A stretch of DNA of 64,000 nucleotides from contig OY811976.1 in the NCBI GenBank assembly GCA_963681505.1, forward strand, positions 1,081,715 to 1,145,714, given 5' to 3'. Shown one piece after another: positions 45,785 to 58,874 of this stretch. Every line of letters starts with the position of its first letter. The first letter of the stretch is position 1. Under the pieces are notes generated by a model. It did no database searches. It saw nothing but the letters and a program-made list of their open reading frames with translations, and was not told the origin of the DNA. Both the position numbers and the translations under genes were made by a program. This DNA is from Eunapius fragilis. Its lineage: Eukaryota > Porifera > Demospongiae > Spongillida > Spongillidae.

Positions 45785-45806
45785 CACACACACACACACA
45801 TACACG
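45720..45806. repeat. (CA)n microsatellite
   Basis: About 43 dinucleotide units with a few TACA and CGCA interruptions. Confidence 0.97.
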
Positions 45807-45875
45807 CAGTATTCACCTTTCAGACATAATAGCATTAAATAGGTTGCCATGAGACCAGGATGGACAAAATATACT

Positions 45876-46187
45876 TAGCAATTCAAATCTAGCCTATGAA
45901 CACCCTTACATGCAGTTCAATCAGAAACAAAGAAAAGAGGCTACGGTGCATCGTTAAAGATCACTTCATAAGTATTGCTCCTGACTAAATCCATGCTCAG
46001 CCACCCACAAAGACAGCAAAACGTACGCCATTAGCAATTCAAATCTAGCCTATGAACACCCTTACATGCAGTTCAATCAGAAACAAAGAAAAGAGGCTAC
46101 GGTGCATCGTTAAAGATCACTTCATAAGTATTGCTCCTGACTAAATCCATGCTCAGCCACCCACAAAGACAGCAAAACGTACGCCAA
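45876..46187. repeat. 156-bp perfect tandem duplication
   Basis: The block beginning TTAGCAATTCAAATCTAGCC is repeated once, offset by 156 bp, with no differences that I can see. It is either a very recent duplication or an assembly error. Confidence 0.9.
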
Positions 46188-46690
46188 AACACACTGCTGC
46201 TTCATAGTAGTGGATTTATATTCACGTACACAAAACACAACACGCGCGTTCCCTATTCCACTTGACGATGTTTGCACGTTACTTTTGGAGCATATAAGTC
46301 GCGTCTCAGAAAAAGAGTAACATAAAACGAAAGCTCTATCTATGTACAATACCTTTGTAAAAGTCGTTTCTCAACTGGAAGTTCGCACGTCCCGGACTAA
46401 CTAGTTTTGAAAATCTACCTCCGCGTAAGTAGGCCGCTTTTGAACGACACTTCTCCAGACCGAAACCATCTTTGATGCCCAAACATACCTCATTCAGTAG
46501 AGCACGGGTTCATCTTCAACAATACTTCGTCTAGAGGGTCATCACGTGTTCTTTTCAGTAACTGTACAACGAATTCCAACGGGTACAAATCATTACAACC
46601 GTTGCTAGGTGAGGTAATTGCCATTTCAAAATTTTGGGGCGTAGGACTTTTTGTCCATCAATTCAATGGATCGTAACACCCGTGCTTGCA
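46188..46690. other. no recognisable gene
   Basis: Unique sequence with short frames only. Confidence 0.45.
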
Positions 46691-46919
46691 AATAGACAAC
46701 TTCACGATCTGATTATTTCGTACTCCGGATGTGATGTCACCTAGTCACTACGAAGAAGTCCGTTGTTGTCTCTTTGTTGTCTCTAGCTTTTACTGGGCCT
46801 CATATAGTTACATCGTTGTGGGGCCCAATAAAAGCTAGAGACAACAACGGACTTCTTCGTAGTGTCTAGGTGACATCACATCCGGAGTACAAAATAATCA
46901 GATCGTGAAGTTGTCTATT
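46691..46919. mobile_element. 229-bp foldback MITE
   Basis: Arms of about 100 bp beginning AATAGACAACTTCACGATC are almost perfect reverse complements. The centre is near 46805. The right flank (GAACCCACACTGACTTTG) is the compound-satellite unit that elsewhere reads GCTTGCAAATAGAACCCACA, so the element split a satellite unit. Confidence 0.8.
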
Positions 46920-47139
46920 GAACCCACACTGACTTTGTGATTTAACACGCACACACATGCACACACGCATGTGCACACACACAGGTACTGTTATTTAACA
47001 AGCTCTTTTGATGCCCATACATGGGGTTGACCTGTGGGTAGATGATCTAGATAGCAGTGCCTGGTTAGCTTTTCCTAGCCATATCCAGTAAGCTTGCAAA
47101 TAGAACCCACACTGACTTTGTGATTTAACACGCACACGC

Positions 47140-47202
<63 letters not shown>

Positions 47203-47205
47203 GGT
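46920..47205. repeat. compound (CA)n satellite copies left of the transposon
   Basis: One full unit (GGTACTGTTATTTAACAAGC through GACTTTGTGATTTAACACGC) between two CA tracts. It ends at 47205 with AGGT, the target site of the transposon. Confidence 0.9.
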
Positions 47206-50200
47206 GGGTAATTCTATACCCCTTCAACTCATTTATTGACACATATGTTTCATAGTCCATAATATCCTATGGGACTTGTTTACTTCATTACTCTGTACAC
47301 TTATATTAATAATTAGCCCTCAAGGTTAATTCCGTTTATTGGCTACAAGGTGTGAATAATTTAACCACAAATGTATACATTGCAATCCCTCTTTGTAGCC
47401 ATTATAGCTGCACTGATGATTTTAAATACACACACACAACCCTGTAAGGGCCATATTGCGATACCATGACCTTGACTAGTGCATGCTCAGTGATAAAAAA
47501 ACACAAAAAAGTAGCATTATTATGCCGCTCCTATAGAAATGACCACTTTTAAAGCTTTTATTCATTGAAAATAGGAAAGAGCAGGTTGTATTCTACTGTT
47601 ATATGTAGCTTCTACAGCGGGACGAAACTGGGTTCCATTGAAATGCCATATAGAAAAGAGAGAGTCTTATAGGATGTTTGTCCTGTATGATTGAATTCAC
47701 GAGCCATGAATGTGCTTATCAACACTTCGGTGAGCCTATCATAACTGTTCTCCAAACTACCACGCTAATACATACAAATCATATCTTATATACTATTTTT
47801 GCTGGGAATGAGTCATAACATCAGCTTTTTTGCTGGGAATGTGTCATAACATCAGCTTACTGACCAATCCAACACCATCTTAGCACAGCCTAACAATACT
47901 AATCAAGTGTTCTATCTTTTTCTGCAGGGCAGCACCTAAATTATTCATCCCACTTGCACAATCATATCCTTTGCACTGATTTACATAAAGCAAGTTATTA
48001 GGTATAACATATCATTTTAATTAAGAGCGTTTGTTAACACGCTTTTTTGTTTCTTCACTGCTATTTGAGTATTCTTTAACTAAAACAAAACAGTTTGAAA
48101 TGGGCTTGATACAATGCAATTTCTGCGTCCCAGGAATCCGTTTGGACAACAAAAGTCTTGCTTCCAATAGTTTTGCCTCCTCTTCGTGATCTTTATTAGT
48201 AACATATCCAAAAGACATGCCTTCGATTTCTTTTATTGCAAATTCGTACAGCTGCTTTGAATTCAATATTTGATTTTCCATGGCACGTTGTAAGCTGGCT
48301 TTAGTGGCAAGTCGTTTTAGTGTACCTGCACATCCATCTGCTGCACTTTTGCCGTGTGAAGTTGCAAAAAAATGCCATTCTGCAGGTACACCAAAATCTT
48401 CCATGTGATGGCATAAGTTGATGAAGTTCTTCCTATTTTTATATTGGGCTGCACATCCATCTGACACATAAATTATTTTACTAGGTTTCTTTCCAAAGGT
48501 GTCAGTTAAGAACTGTATAAGGTTTTTCTGAAACAAGTGCACAGCTATTGTATCGTGTTTTGTACACTCGGATATCATGATATAACACTTGTGTTGCAAA
48601 TTTCCTTGTTCATCACGATAATAGGCAAGAAAAGGATGGATGGTTGCCTGCAGCTTATTCCAATGAAAGGATTGGGTAGCATCCTGACAAACACAACTGT
48701 AATTTTCAGAGAAGTCTGTTATGACTAAAAATTCATTAGGCCCTAGTCTCTCCTTTGCATCAGTTACAAAGTTAGATTGTTGCTTGGCTATTAGATCGTG
48801 GCGTTTAAGTGTCTTAAGTGTTTTCATAAAGCATGGCAGAAATTCATCCACTGGTTGTATGACAGTTTCCATTGTCGAACGATCAGTGGATGTCCATTGT
48901 TTGTATTCCACTGTATCAACCATATTGGAATCCATGATACCCTGTAGTTTAAGGTGTAATGGTTCTGTTCCTGGACACTGCTTGCATTTACCTAAATAGC
49001 ACTGAATTCTTGGTGGGTTGCACATGATGGCAGCTAAACAATGTCGATAATGTGAGATGGCTCCTTCAGAGAGTGTAGCTATTTTGCTACCATAAAACAT
49101 GAGCTTTGCGTTTTGGTGCAGTGAACAAACACAAACTGAATGTGTGCCACTGGAACCTGCTAAGACACATTCTCTAGGCCTTAGCATGGCAAAGGTAGAA
49201 AAGCCAATTTTTATACCTGGGTTAAGTGTCTTAAATTGCTCATATAATTCCTTCAGATTGCAGAGTAGCAACCGTTTTTGGCAATGTTCTCGTTTACCCT
49301 CTGCAGTCATAACTGATACATAGTCCTTTCTTCCAGGCATAACTCGGCTTATGTTGTCACTATGATAAAAAGCTTTAACAAGGTTCTCAGTTGCTGCAGG
49401 AAGGCACCTGCCGTGTTTTAGATTGGGTGTAGAAAGTATACCCTTTTCTGCTACAAGCTTTTTTGCACACCTGGCCATGTAGTTAGATACTCCAAATTCT
49501 TGCATTATCTTACAAAGTGACCAACTGTTAGGCAAGACAGTCAGAATTTGTATTTTTTCACTCCTGTTAGTAGTAGTTTTGAATTTCTCCTTAAGTTGCG
49601 CTATGATCTCACTATCTGCATCACCATCAGGATCATGGCTTACTCCTAGCTTTTCAGAGAGTACTTCTACAACTTTTCTGAGTTTCTTCTGACCATATGA
49701 ACTTCCTTTCCTTTGCATCTGGCGCTTGGATAAAGGTGACACCCCAAACGAAGCAAGTCCTACATTCATTTGAATGAATTCATCTTCAACTTTACTACTG
49801 GCACTGCAATCAGTACTTTCATCCTCAGAGATAGCATCAGTTACTTCATACAATGCAGCTTCATTTAGATCAGTTACACATGGACTGTTTTCACTTTGAG
49901 CCATCAGATCAACACTTTCTTCAGCTACTTCAGAGCCTATTCCATCTTCACCATGGCCTTCATCAGGCAGCTCAACGTCAGTTCTGTCTTCAGCTTTAGC
50001 TGTTAATTGATCTTGGTCCACGTGACTCACTCCACTTGTGTCTGCCAAATTTGAGTTTTCACTGCTACTCTGAGGTACCATGTCTGACAGATCCAAAACA
50101 CTTGATGTCCTATTCTGCATGACATAAAGTTTTCTACGGCACATTGAACAAATCTTTTGTGATGGATTTAACATTAGCTCTGGAAAAGTTTCAACTAATT

Positions 50201-51391
50201 TATTTGATACTGGCCTCAAATCACTTCGAGCGTTGCGAGTTCTCTTCCTCGTGTGACACTTGAGTGGATCACAACAGCGTTGAAACGATGACATTTGTAT
50301 AACTAAAGCGATGACTGGCAAAAAAAAATCGAAGAAGCGCTAGCGTAACGAAACTTGCAAACATAGACAAAGTGTTGTGAATGGCAGGTGAACTTATAAC
50401 TATATTTCGCGCGGGCATGCATCCGCGCGGTACAATGGAGAGGGTCTTAATAACAAAGAGGTCTTTCGTAGCATAGACAAAGAGATTGCCGGTCTTTTTG
50501 TAGCGCAGAGCCTCTCTTTGTTAGAATGTTTCAAAATGGCCTAATCCCACGCAACCATTTGTAAGCCGCCGCTTACGATAGCTGAAATTAAGTATACGGT
50601 GGATATGTTATTAACATGTATGATACCACATTTTTACACACATTGCGCCCTACGGTACACTCCCGACTATCGTGTTCGGCAGAAGGTTAGGTATCAAGCC
50701 TATACCGGTATCGAGTGGCCTATACCTGGATTTGTACCATATGTGGGCTATTATCACATATAGCCTCACACAAGTTACAAATCCAGGAATAGGCGACCTT
50801 CCGCCAAACGCGAAGGTCGGGAGACGTTCAACTGTACTTGTGATAGCAAAGTTATGATAGGCTCACCAAAGTGTTGATAAGCACATTCATGGCTCGTGAA
50901 TTCAATCATACAGGACAAACATCCTATAAGACTCTCTCTTTTCTATATGGCATTTCAATGGAACCCAGTTTCGTCCCGCTGTAGAAGCTACATATAACAG
51001 TAGAATACAACCTGCTCTTTCCTATTTTCAATGAATAAAAGCTTTAAAAGTGGTCATTTCTATAGGAGCGGCATAATAATGCTACTTTTTTGTGTTTTTT
51101 TATCACTGAGCATGCACTAGTCAAGGTCATGGTATCGCAATATGGCCCTTACAGGGTTGTGTGTGTGTATTTAAAATCATCAGTGCAGCTATAATGGCTA
51201 CAAAGAGGGATTGCAATGTATACATTTGTGGTTAAATTATTCACACCTTGTAGCCAATAAACGGAATTAACCTTGAGGGCTAATTATTAATATAAGTGTA
51301 CAGAGTAATGAAGTAAACAAGTTCCATAGGATATTATGGACTATGAGACATATGTGTCAATAAATCGAGTTGAAGGGGTATAGAATTACCC
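47206..51391 (-). mobile_element. intact 4.19-kb DNA transposon, Sola-like by target site
   Basis: Terminal inverted repeats of about 540 bp (47206-47745 and 50851-51391) begin GGGTAATTCTATACCCC on both sides. They are flanked by AGGT at 47202-47205 and 51392-51395. Neighbouring satellite units read CACAGGTACT without interruption, so the empty site and the 4-bp duplication are visible directly. One long gene fills the interior. A 4-bp duplication with a long inverted repeat fits the Sola superfamily; the superfamily call is tentative. Confidence 0.88.
48021..50294 (-). CDS. transposase, 757 aa, DDD/E type
   Basis: I take ATG 50294 as the start, because the open frame extends nine codons further upstream only to a TTG. 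N-terminal Cys residues C7, C8, C13, C49 and C52 (RCCDPLKCH, KICSMCRRKL) suggest a zinc-binding module. An acidic Ser-rich linker follows (about 70-190). The C-terminal half has three acidic motifs: VITDFSENYS (D527), IIYVSDGCAAQY (D612) and SHGKSAADGCAG (D653), likely the metal-binding triad of an RNase H-fold transposase. Between them, HWNKLQATIHPFLAYY is a conserved-looking block. There are no internal stops or frameshifts, so the copy may be recently active. Similar proteins occur as uncharacterised genes in cnidarians and insects, to my memory. Confidence 0.8.
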   Translation of the reverse strand: MSSFQRCCDPLKCHTRKRTRNARSDLRPVSNKLVETFPELMLNPSQKICSMCRRKLYVMQNRTSSVLDLSDMVPQSSSENSNLADTSGVSHVDQDQLTAKAEDRTDVELPDEGHGEDGIGSEVAEESVDLMAQSENSPCVTDLNEAALYEVTDAISEDESTDCSASSKVEDEFIQMNVGLASFGVSPLSKRQMQRKGSSYGQKKLRKVVEVLSEKLGVSHDPDGDADSEIIAQLKEKFKTTTNRSEKIQILTVLPNSWSLCKIMQEFGVSNYMARCAKKLVAEKGILSTPNLKHGRCLPAATENLVKAFYHSDNISRVMPGRKDYVSVMTAEGKREHCQKRLLLCNLKELYEQFKTLNPGIKIGFSTFAMLRPRECVLAGSSGTHSVCVCSLHQNAKLMFYGSKIATLSEGAISHYRHCLAAIMCNPPRIQCYLGKCKQCPGTEPLHLKLQGIMDSNMVDTVEYKQWTSTDRSTMETVIQPVDEFLPCFMKTLKTLKRHDLIAKQQSNFVTDAKERLGPNEFLVITDFSENYSCVCQDATQSFHWNKLQATIHPFLAYYRDEQGNLQHKCYIMISECTKHDTIAVHLFQKNLIQFLTDTFGKKPSKIIYVSDGCAAQYKNRKNFINLCHHMEDFGVPAEWHFFATSHGKSAADGCAGTLKRLATKASLQRAMENQILNSKQLYEFAIKEIEGMSFGYVTNKDHEEEAKLLEARLLLSKRIPGTQKLHCIKPISNCFVLVKEYSNSSEETKKRVNKRS

Positions 51392-52560
<1,169 letters not shown>

Positions 52561-53129
52561 ATTTCTGATATAAATTCTACACAGAGGATTTGATGGGGTT
52601 AACCTTTAGTTCCTGCATCTATGGAATTGGTAGTAGGCAGCAGTGTGATATATCATCTGCTATATGATTGTACAGAGTTAATTGGTTTTTATTTGTTTCT
52701 TAGATGTTGGTTTTGGTCTTACCTCTTCCACCGTAACATCCACCAAGCTACGAATGGTACATTGCGTTGGTACACCATCAACTGTTTGATTCACTGGTCT
52801 CTTTTAAATAGGATGAAATGAAATCCATTTCAAGAAGATGGCAATCCTTTCCTGACACTACTCTAACTGGATGATAATGACATGATGCTATGCAGTAGTC
52901 GTCGTTGATTATTACTTGTGGACTTTTGTGTATCAGTTGGTGCATTTGGAAGTGAAATGAGTATAAAATGTTTGATATCTACATCTATCCCTATTTCTGA
53001 TGTGGGGCGGTGCACTGTATACAGTTGATAAACAATTGAGGGAGTAGAGACATTATGATTTCGGGCTGAGGAGCAAATGTTATGCGCACGCACATAGTTG
53101 TTTGCGGAGACATAGCATACCCCACCATC
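52561..53129. other. no recognisable gene
   Basis: Unique sequence with short frames only. Confidence 0.45.
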
Positions 53130-53890
53130 AATGGCGTATCCAGGATTTCAGCGAAGGGGGTGCTACAGGTCAGACTCAATATGGAAAGGTGGGGGGGGGG
53201 GGGGGGGGGGGGGCTTTAACCCCCAAGATTTTTGCACTTCAAATTTCTGAAGTCGTTATAATCAATTTTAAAGCGCTCGCTATTCAATAGATCATAGAGT
53301 TGCCCTTTCATGTAAGGTACCTCCCCCTCTTCTGCTAAGCAACTCCCCCTCCCCCCGCCTTTCGTATTGTGCCTGAAGTGTACACCTCCCCCCACCCCCA
53401 CTGTCGTATCGCGGGACTAAACCCCCAACCATAATTAGCCCCCCACCCCCCGCTTGCCGTATCCCGGGTCTAAATCCCCAACCATAATTAGCCCCCTTCC
53501 CCCACCCTTAAAACTTGTCTACGCCCTTGGGGGGTGGAGGGGGGGGGGGGGGGGGGGAGTGCTGTCCGCTTCAGGTCCGATACAAAAAGTGGGGGCCCTT
53601 TGTTTGGCACACAGCAAATACGTTATCGTTAATAATTAACGGTTACAGGTATATATAGCCGAAGCTAACGTATCCCAGAGAGGGTGCTCCGGGTGCTTCA
53701 CCCTCCTCGGCCAAAATCGTAACCGGTAATAACGATAACGTATTTAAATAGAGTAGGCCCTATGCCAAACAATTAAAGGGCCCCCACTTTTCGTATTGGG
53801 TCTGAAACGGACAGCAACTCCCCACCACCACCCCCAATCATCGTACCTGGCCTGACCTGAATCACCCCCCTCGCTGACGCCGGCTACTGC
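53130..53890. mobile_element. cluster of poly-G repeats with a foldback core
   Basis: Poly-G runs at about 53190 and 53529, the phrase GTGCTGTCCGCTTCAGGTCC at about 53561, and its mirrored relative GGGTCTGAAACGGACAGC at about 53799. The two enclose an inverted repeat (GTGGGGGCCC, TTTGTTTGGCA and AATACGTTATCGTTA arms) centred near 53690. Several family members appear nested here. Confidence 0.65.
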
Positions 53891-54397
53891 CGTAGTGTGC
53901 AGGTATTAGTGTCGTGGTCCATTTGAGATAATAAAGTGATGTCTTACTTCGCGCTTGCCTACCAGGGTTAGTATTTCAATATTCCACTAAACATCGAAAG
54001 CCAGCCGGCCATCAGTCTGATCGAGGTTATTTATATTATTGGTGAGAGGATTATAATTGCTCATAAACATTGTTAATTCGATTAATAGTTAGTTAATCGA
54101 CCCCCCCTCCCCCCCCCTAAAAATTACGTCAACTATGTAGTAATTAAAAAACATATCTTGATTTTAACTTCATAATCCATAAAAATCTGACACTCAAATT
54201 TTTACAGTGGAAAGAAAAAAAATTCCGCTATATGTTAAAATGTTATAGAATTCAATTTGGAATTTTTTAATGAATGTCCTCCAATGTATGGGGCATTTCT
54301 GGATATGCCAGGCTATTGTGGTTTTGCGGATTTAAATGGCTAGTGTGTTTCGTCGCAGATTTGCATTGTACGTTACATGCGCCGGCTTAGTTTCTTT
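53891..54397. other. no recognisable gene
   Basis: AT-rich. An ATG at 54336 begins a short frame (MASVFRRRFALYVT) that runs into the assembly gap. It could be the start of a gene but cannot be evaluated. Confidence 0.35.
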
Positions 54398-54597
54398 NNN
54401 NNNNNNNNNNNNNNNNNNNNNNNNNNNNNNNNNNNNNNNNNNNNNNNNNNNNNNNNNNNNNNNNNNNNNNNNNNNNNNNNNNNNNNNNNNNNNNNNNNNN
54501 NNNNNNNNNNNNNNNNNNNNNNNNNNNNNNNNNNNNNNNNNNNNNNNNNNNNNNNNNNNNNNNNNNNNNNNNNNNNNNNNNNNNNNNNNNNNNNNNN
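54398..54597. other. assembly gap, 200 N
   Basis: Exactly 200 unknown bases, the same placeholder size as the gap at 27552. Confidence 0.99.
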
Positions 54598-55361
54598 GAT
54601 CGACGGTTGACACACTTTCTCGTTCTAAATTTACGGCGGCTTGCAATACCGGAATGTGTTCAATTTGTGGTACCGCGCGCTCAACGTGTGTACTACACGA
54701 CCAATTCCCTCCAGTCCGGAACCAGTCCTGCATAGCCTGTAACAGCCCTGATTGTCCTGTACCAGTACTGGTATAGGAGTACGGCCCCTGTACCGATCGT
54801 GTTATTCAGGGTTGTAATTCTGACCGTATTGAATACTTAGAAAATTATACGCACTAATCAAATGTTAATTAGAAAACCCTTGTATTTATCCCGAAAAACA
54901 GGCCTGTTCCGATGCTGTTTGCGTTTAAGTTTACTTAGTGCGCTGGTTGAACTATACATTCTTATGTAAAATGGACCCAGGTTTTAGTGTCACGTTGGCG
55001 TTCATGAAACCACTCGAGATTTAGGCACCTTCCATATAGCTACGTGAATAAACCGGTGAAGTCTGAAAGAGAACCAATCGTGGGTACACAGCTTAGTGTA
55101 TCTGATGATGGTCTACCCAGAGATAATATATTATCTCTGGTCTACCAGACTGGTATTTCAACTTCAGAATGTTACTGTGTTCTTGGTCAAACCTATAGTC
55201 TGGGAAGTCGACTGATGCATCTATATAACCCATCAGCAAGTGCCACTGCTGATATGTAATTATTCATTTTAGCATTATAGGCTACATTTCACCATTTCTG
55301 TTTATTTATTTTGCAAAGCTCATGCCATCTTCTTCCACCTCACATTGCCAACATTCCTTCA
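54598..55361. other. no recognisable gene; 24-bp perfect palindrome
   Basis: 55117-55140 is an uninterrupted palindrome (CCAGAGATAATA and its complement). A short open frame of about 71 codons around it has no known motif. Confidence 0.45.
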
Positions 55362-55578
55362 TGCCATGTAATAAATCGAAATGCGTCCACTAGCCAGCTA
55401 ACTGCCTCGCTACAGTACTATCAGCTCAAAAAATGACGATACAACGTGTTCAATCACGTGCGTACATACATCATTGGGCGGGAAAATTACACAAATGATT
55501 ACATAATCCTAACTCAGTTCCTAACACTCCCCCCGTTGATCACTATAAGTGGTCAACCGGATAGATGATGATAAATGA

Positions 55579-55930
55579 CTAGGAGTCATCAAGTTCCATG
55601 AGACAGGCATTAATCCGATCTCGTGCTTCAGTTGCTGCTTGTCGTTTAGGGCGTTGTCTTGGTGTACTCTCAACTTGCTGCTCTTCACTTATCTGTTCTT
55701 CTTGATTGGGCTGAATTTCACATCGTAGCTCTAAAGGGTACAGTAACTGTACTGGGCGCCTGAGAGTTGTGGTCCCACCATTCTTTGTAGGGACCTTCAA
55801 TACAGCTCCTCGTGTATTGCCATCCCGCCCAATGATCAGCTCTTGTACTCTAGCAAGCTTCCAGAAGCTTCTTGGCAGATCATCATCATGAAGCAGCACA
55901 ATATTTCCGATCTCGATCGCTGGGACTGCC
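55579..55930 (-). pseudogene. BEL/Pao pol C-terminal domain (post-integrase, DUF5641-like)
   Basis: It encodes IEIGNIVLLHDDDLPRSFWK, LARVQELIIGRDGNTRGAVL and TLRRPVQLLYPLE, the block that follows integrase in BEL/Pao polyproteins. It lies in a different frame from the protease and is joined to it at about 55930, marking the deletion junction. Confidence 0.8.
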
Positions 55931-56639
55931 TCTTCACCACGACTATATCGGTAGCACTGTCCATCGGGGCTTTGCCATCAGAGGTGTCTGCCAATTCCAG
56001 ATGTGAAAGATGTTTGTACCTTTCAGTACACAAGGAGATAGGTTGGATAGATAGTGGTTCACATATGTAAGGAACTGTGAATAAGGTCAGCTCTAGATCT
56101 GGTCCACTATTGACTTTTACTCCAACACGAACAACTTCACAAGGCTGTGATGCACTTCTTCTGTTGCCAAAGGCAGCAATGGCGAGTTGACACTCGTCTT
56201 CTGGTTCCAAACAAAGTGCTTCCTTGACCCGACTTGCCATGTATGAGCGCTGACTTCCACTGTCAAGAATCAATCGTACTTGCAACAATGCTTGTGGGTT
56301 GTTCAGGTTGTAGATGTTGGTTAGGGCAGTTTGCAACAGCACAGGTTCATTTGCTTCAGTCAACAGACCAATCGCTGGAAAGGTAGGTGCACCTGGGTTG
56401 AGTCCAGGTTTAGTGGTGCTGGCAGTTGGCACTTCAGGTTGTACTGGTTTCTGATGGGCAGTGGTACTGAGGCTGACTGGATCTTTAGAGGTAGAGTTCT
56501 CAGATGGCTTCATTGTACAGATGCTGCTATGATGCCTGCCCTTGCACTTTTGACACTTGGCTGTACTCCGACAACTGTGACTTACATGTCCTTTCCTCAA
56601 ACAAGTGTAGCATTGTCCAGCTCTCTTCAGGATTTCTTT
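55836..56639 (-). pseudogene. BEL/Pao zinc knuckles and aspartic protease
   Basis: It continues in one frame with CYTCLRKGHVSHSC and CQKCKGRHHSSIC, a Ser/Thr/Pro-rich linker, and a protease with the active site RLILDSGSQRSYM (A17-like). The frame reads on past the deletion point into the last pol segment in the wrong phase, so the fusion is not productive. Reverse transcriptase, RNase H and the integrase core are absent. Confidence 0.85.
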
Positions 56640-57672
56640 GCGTTCACCAACGTTTGTAACGGACTTGCAGTTGTTTGATGAGTGTGGCTGTTGGCAGTAA
56701 CAGCAGGTAGGGACGTTTGTGGAGAATCATTCATCAGTGCTACTGCTGTTGGAGGCGTTCTCTCCATGGTTCGCTGGTGACTTGTCCCCACACGTTCCCT
56801 GGCCACAGTCTCACGTTCCATTTCAGTAAGGCATCCAAGCTCCACTCGTCTTCAGATATCTCACGACTTGCAATCAAACGTATATCTGCTGGTAGTTTAC
56901 TGAGCAACACCGGAAGAAGTAGACTACCGTAGGTTTCAGAGTTAACTCCAAGTGCTTTAAGGCCACGAACATGTGATTCGACGTGGTCATGCAGGTGGCG
57001 TAGTGCCTTAACCGATGTTGATACCACTGGATCAAGGTTGAGTAAGATGTCCATATGCTTGCTGATTATTTGTTGTTTACTGCCAAATCTCCTTTTCAGA
57101 ATTTCAACGGCTTCCTGATAGTTGGCTGTTGTTATAGTTAGGCCTGAAATGGCATCTTTTGCTGTATGTTCTAGGAGCGACTTTAGGTAATTGAACTTGT
57201 CAATATCACTTAGCTCTTCGTTGCCGTGTATGGCGGACTCGAATGAATCCCAGAAACTCGGCCACTTCGTTATGTCCCCGTCGAACGACCGTAACGTTAA
57301 CTTCGGGAGTCTTGCTCTCGAGCTCGGCCCGCTCGCTCCTCCAATATGCTCGTCCATTCGCCTCGCGGCGGTAGGCGGAGCAACGGGATTAATTAGTTTC
57401 TCAATTGAGATCATGGCGGCGTACATTGCTTCTTTGTACTCGTCAGCTTGTTTTATCTCATCTGCTATAGCTGCCTCATCGTCTGTCCTGTCGATTATCT
57501 CGTTGTCTAAGATCTTGAGGTTCTCCAGCTTCTCCGTGAGAGTCATTTTTAGTAGCGTCAGCTTCGATACGTCTTGGCCCGCCGATGCTTCCTCTACCTG
57601 TCGTAAGGTCTTCTTTGCTGCAGCCCTATGGCCTGCTCGTATCCTCTTCTTCTTTGTTAGCTCTTCAGCCAT
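56640..57672 (-). pseudogene. BEL/Pao gag, frameshifted
   Basis: From ATG 57672 (MAEELTKKKRIRAGHR) the frame has the conserved gag block LPKLTLRSFDGDITKWPSFW, then LLEHTAKDAISGL and EILKRRFGSKQQIISKH, typical of the DUF1759-type gag domain. Near 56835 the frame shifts, and again near 56700, where a third frame starts the zinc-knuckle region (TCCYCQQPHSSNNC). Confidence 0.85.
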
Positions 57673-57937
57673 CGCCTTTAACCAGTTCAATACAACTAGT
57701 TATCGAAATTAGTACTCGCTAGGGCACTTAGACTTGACTAGTTAGAACACCAATGAGTTTCCAGGGTTTCGGCACCATGTAATAAATCGAAATGCGTCCA
57801 CTAGCCAGCTAACTGCCTCGCTACAGTACTATCAGCTCAAAAAATGACGATACAACGTGTTCAATCACGTGCGTACATACATCATTGGGCGGGAAAATTA
57901 CACAAATGATTACATAATCCTAACTCAGTTCCTAACA

Positions 57938-58870
57938 TGCCACAAGGGCTAGCTGAAATATTTGGCAGGCTAAACGTCAGCAAAGACAATTTAGTATTAT
58001 AAAGTGATGTATATATGTGTACTTATTTGTATTGCTGTTATACAATAATTCAGTATTATTATGAGACATGCATACTGTACACAAATATGAAACAATATGA
58101 AACAAAAACCCAGAGCATGCTGTATCCCCATACCTTTTTTGTGCTGTTCAGTTGTAGTGATGCATGATGCTAAGTGAAGTAATCCCTTACCTGGCTGAGT
58201 GGAGTAGCTTTAATTTGTACTCAACCTGCGTGTAAACTAGTTAAAATGCATCAGATACTGATACTCTTTTATATATGATAGTGTTTTGTGACCAGGTACA
58301 GAGTATTTTGCACGCAGGTACAACATACATATACACTGACCTATGCAGGAAGTGCATGGTCTGTCCTGGTGCACAGGCCAGGAGTCTGATGATGGGCAGC
58401 TTATCAATGTAGGTAATTTTGTTTGGCTTAAGCAACAGAGGACAACTTTGAGTGATGTGATGTTTGTATCTATAAGTACCCAGCTTATGTTCTGCCCTCT
58501 AGTTGGATGTAGGACTGCTAGTGGCATGTTTTAAGACCAGCGGCGATCCATTTTGCAAGTCACTTTGTATTATCCAGCTAATGGACGCGGTCACACAAGG
58601 CCAAGCAGAGCCACAATTGAATGGATTTCTCTGTTCTTTATTCATAACAACAAATGTTCTGAGATTTGTTGTCTCTATAGAAGTCTCACATTCAGTTTGA
58701 TAAGTGCATCAGTGTGGACAGTCTTGTGGGTTTTCACATCAAACTATCACCACCACAATTGAACGTGAACCAGTCAGTCAGAATAAGTGCATTTACCATC
58801 ATGATTGGAAGATAAGTGCTTTGCATATAATGTGTATTGTCATGGTGACCTTTTGTTGTATTAGCTTAAT
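57938..58870. other. no recognisable gene
   Basis: AT-rich unique sequence with short frames only. Confidence 0.45.
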
Positions 58871-58874
58871 GTAT

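Larger units (their letters stand above)
55367..57937 (-). mobile_element. BEL/Pao LTR retrotransposon, internally deleted
   Basis: Two 160-bp LTRs (55367-55526 and 57778-57937, TGTTAGG to ATTACA in element sense) appear identical. They are flanked by TGCCA at 55362-55366 and 57938-57942. Next to the 5' LTR, TGGTGCCGAAACCCTGG is the primer-binding region. GGGGGGAG adjoins the 3' LTR as polypurine tract. Only gag, protease and the far C-terminal pol region remain, so the 2.57-kb element cannot move by itself. Confidence 0.93.

Noticed and set aside
54336..54397. Possible start of a gene (MASVFRRRFALYVT) running into the gap
   Set aside because: Only about 20 codons are visible before the Ns, so no call can be supported.
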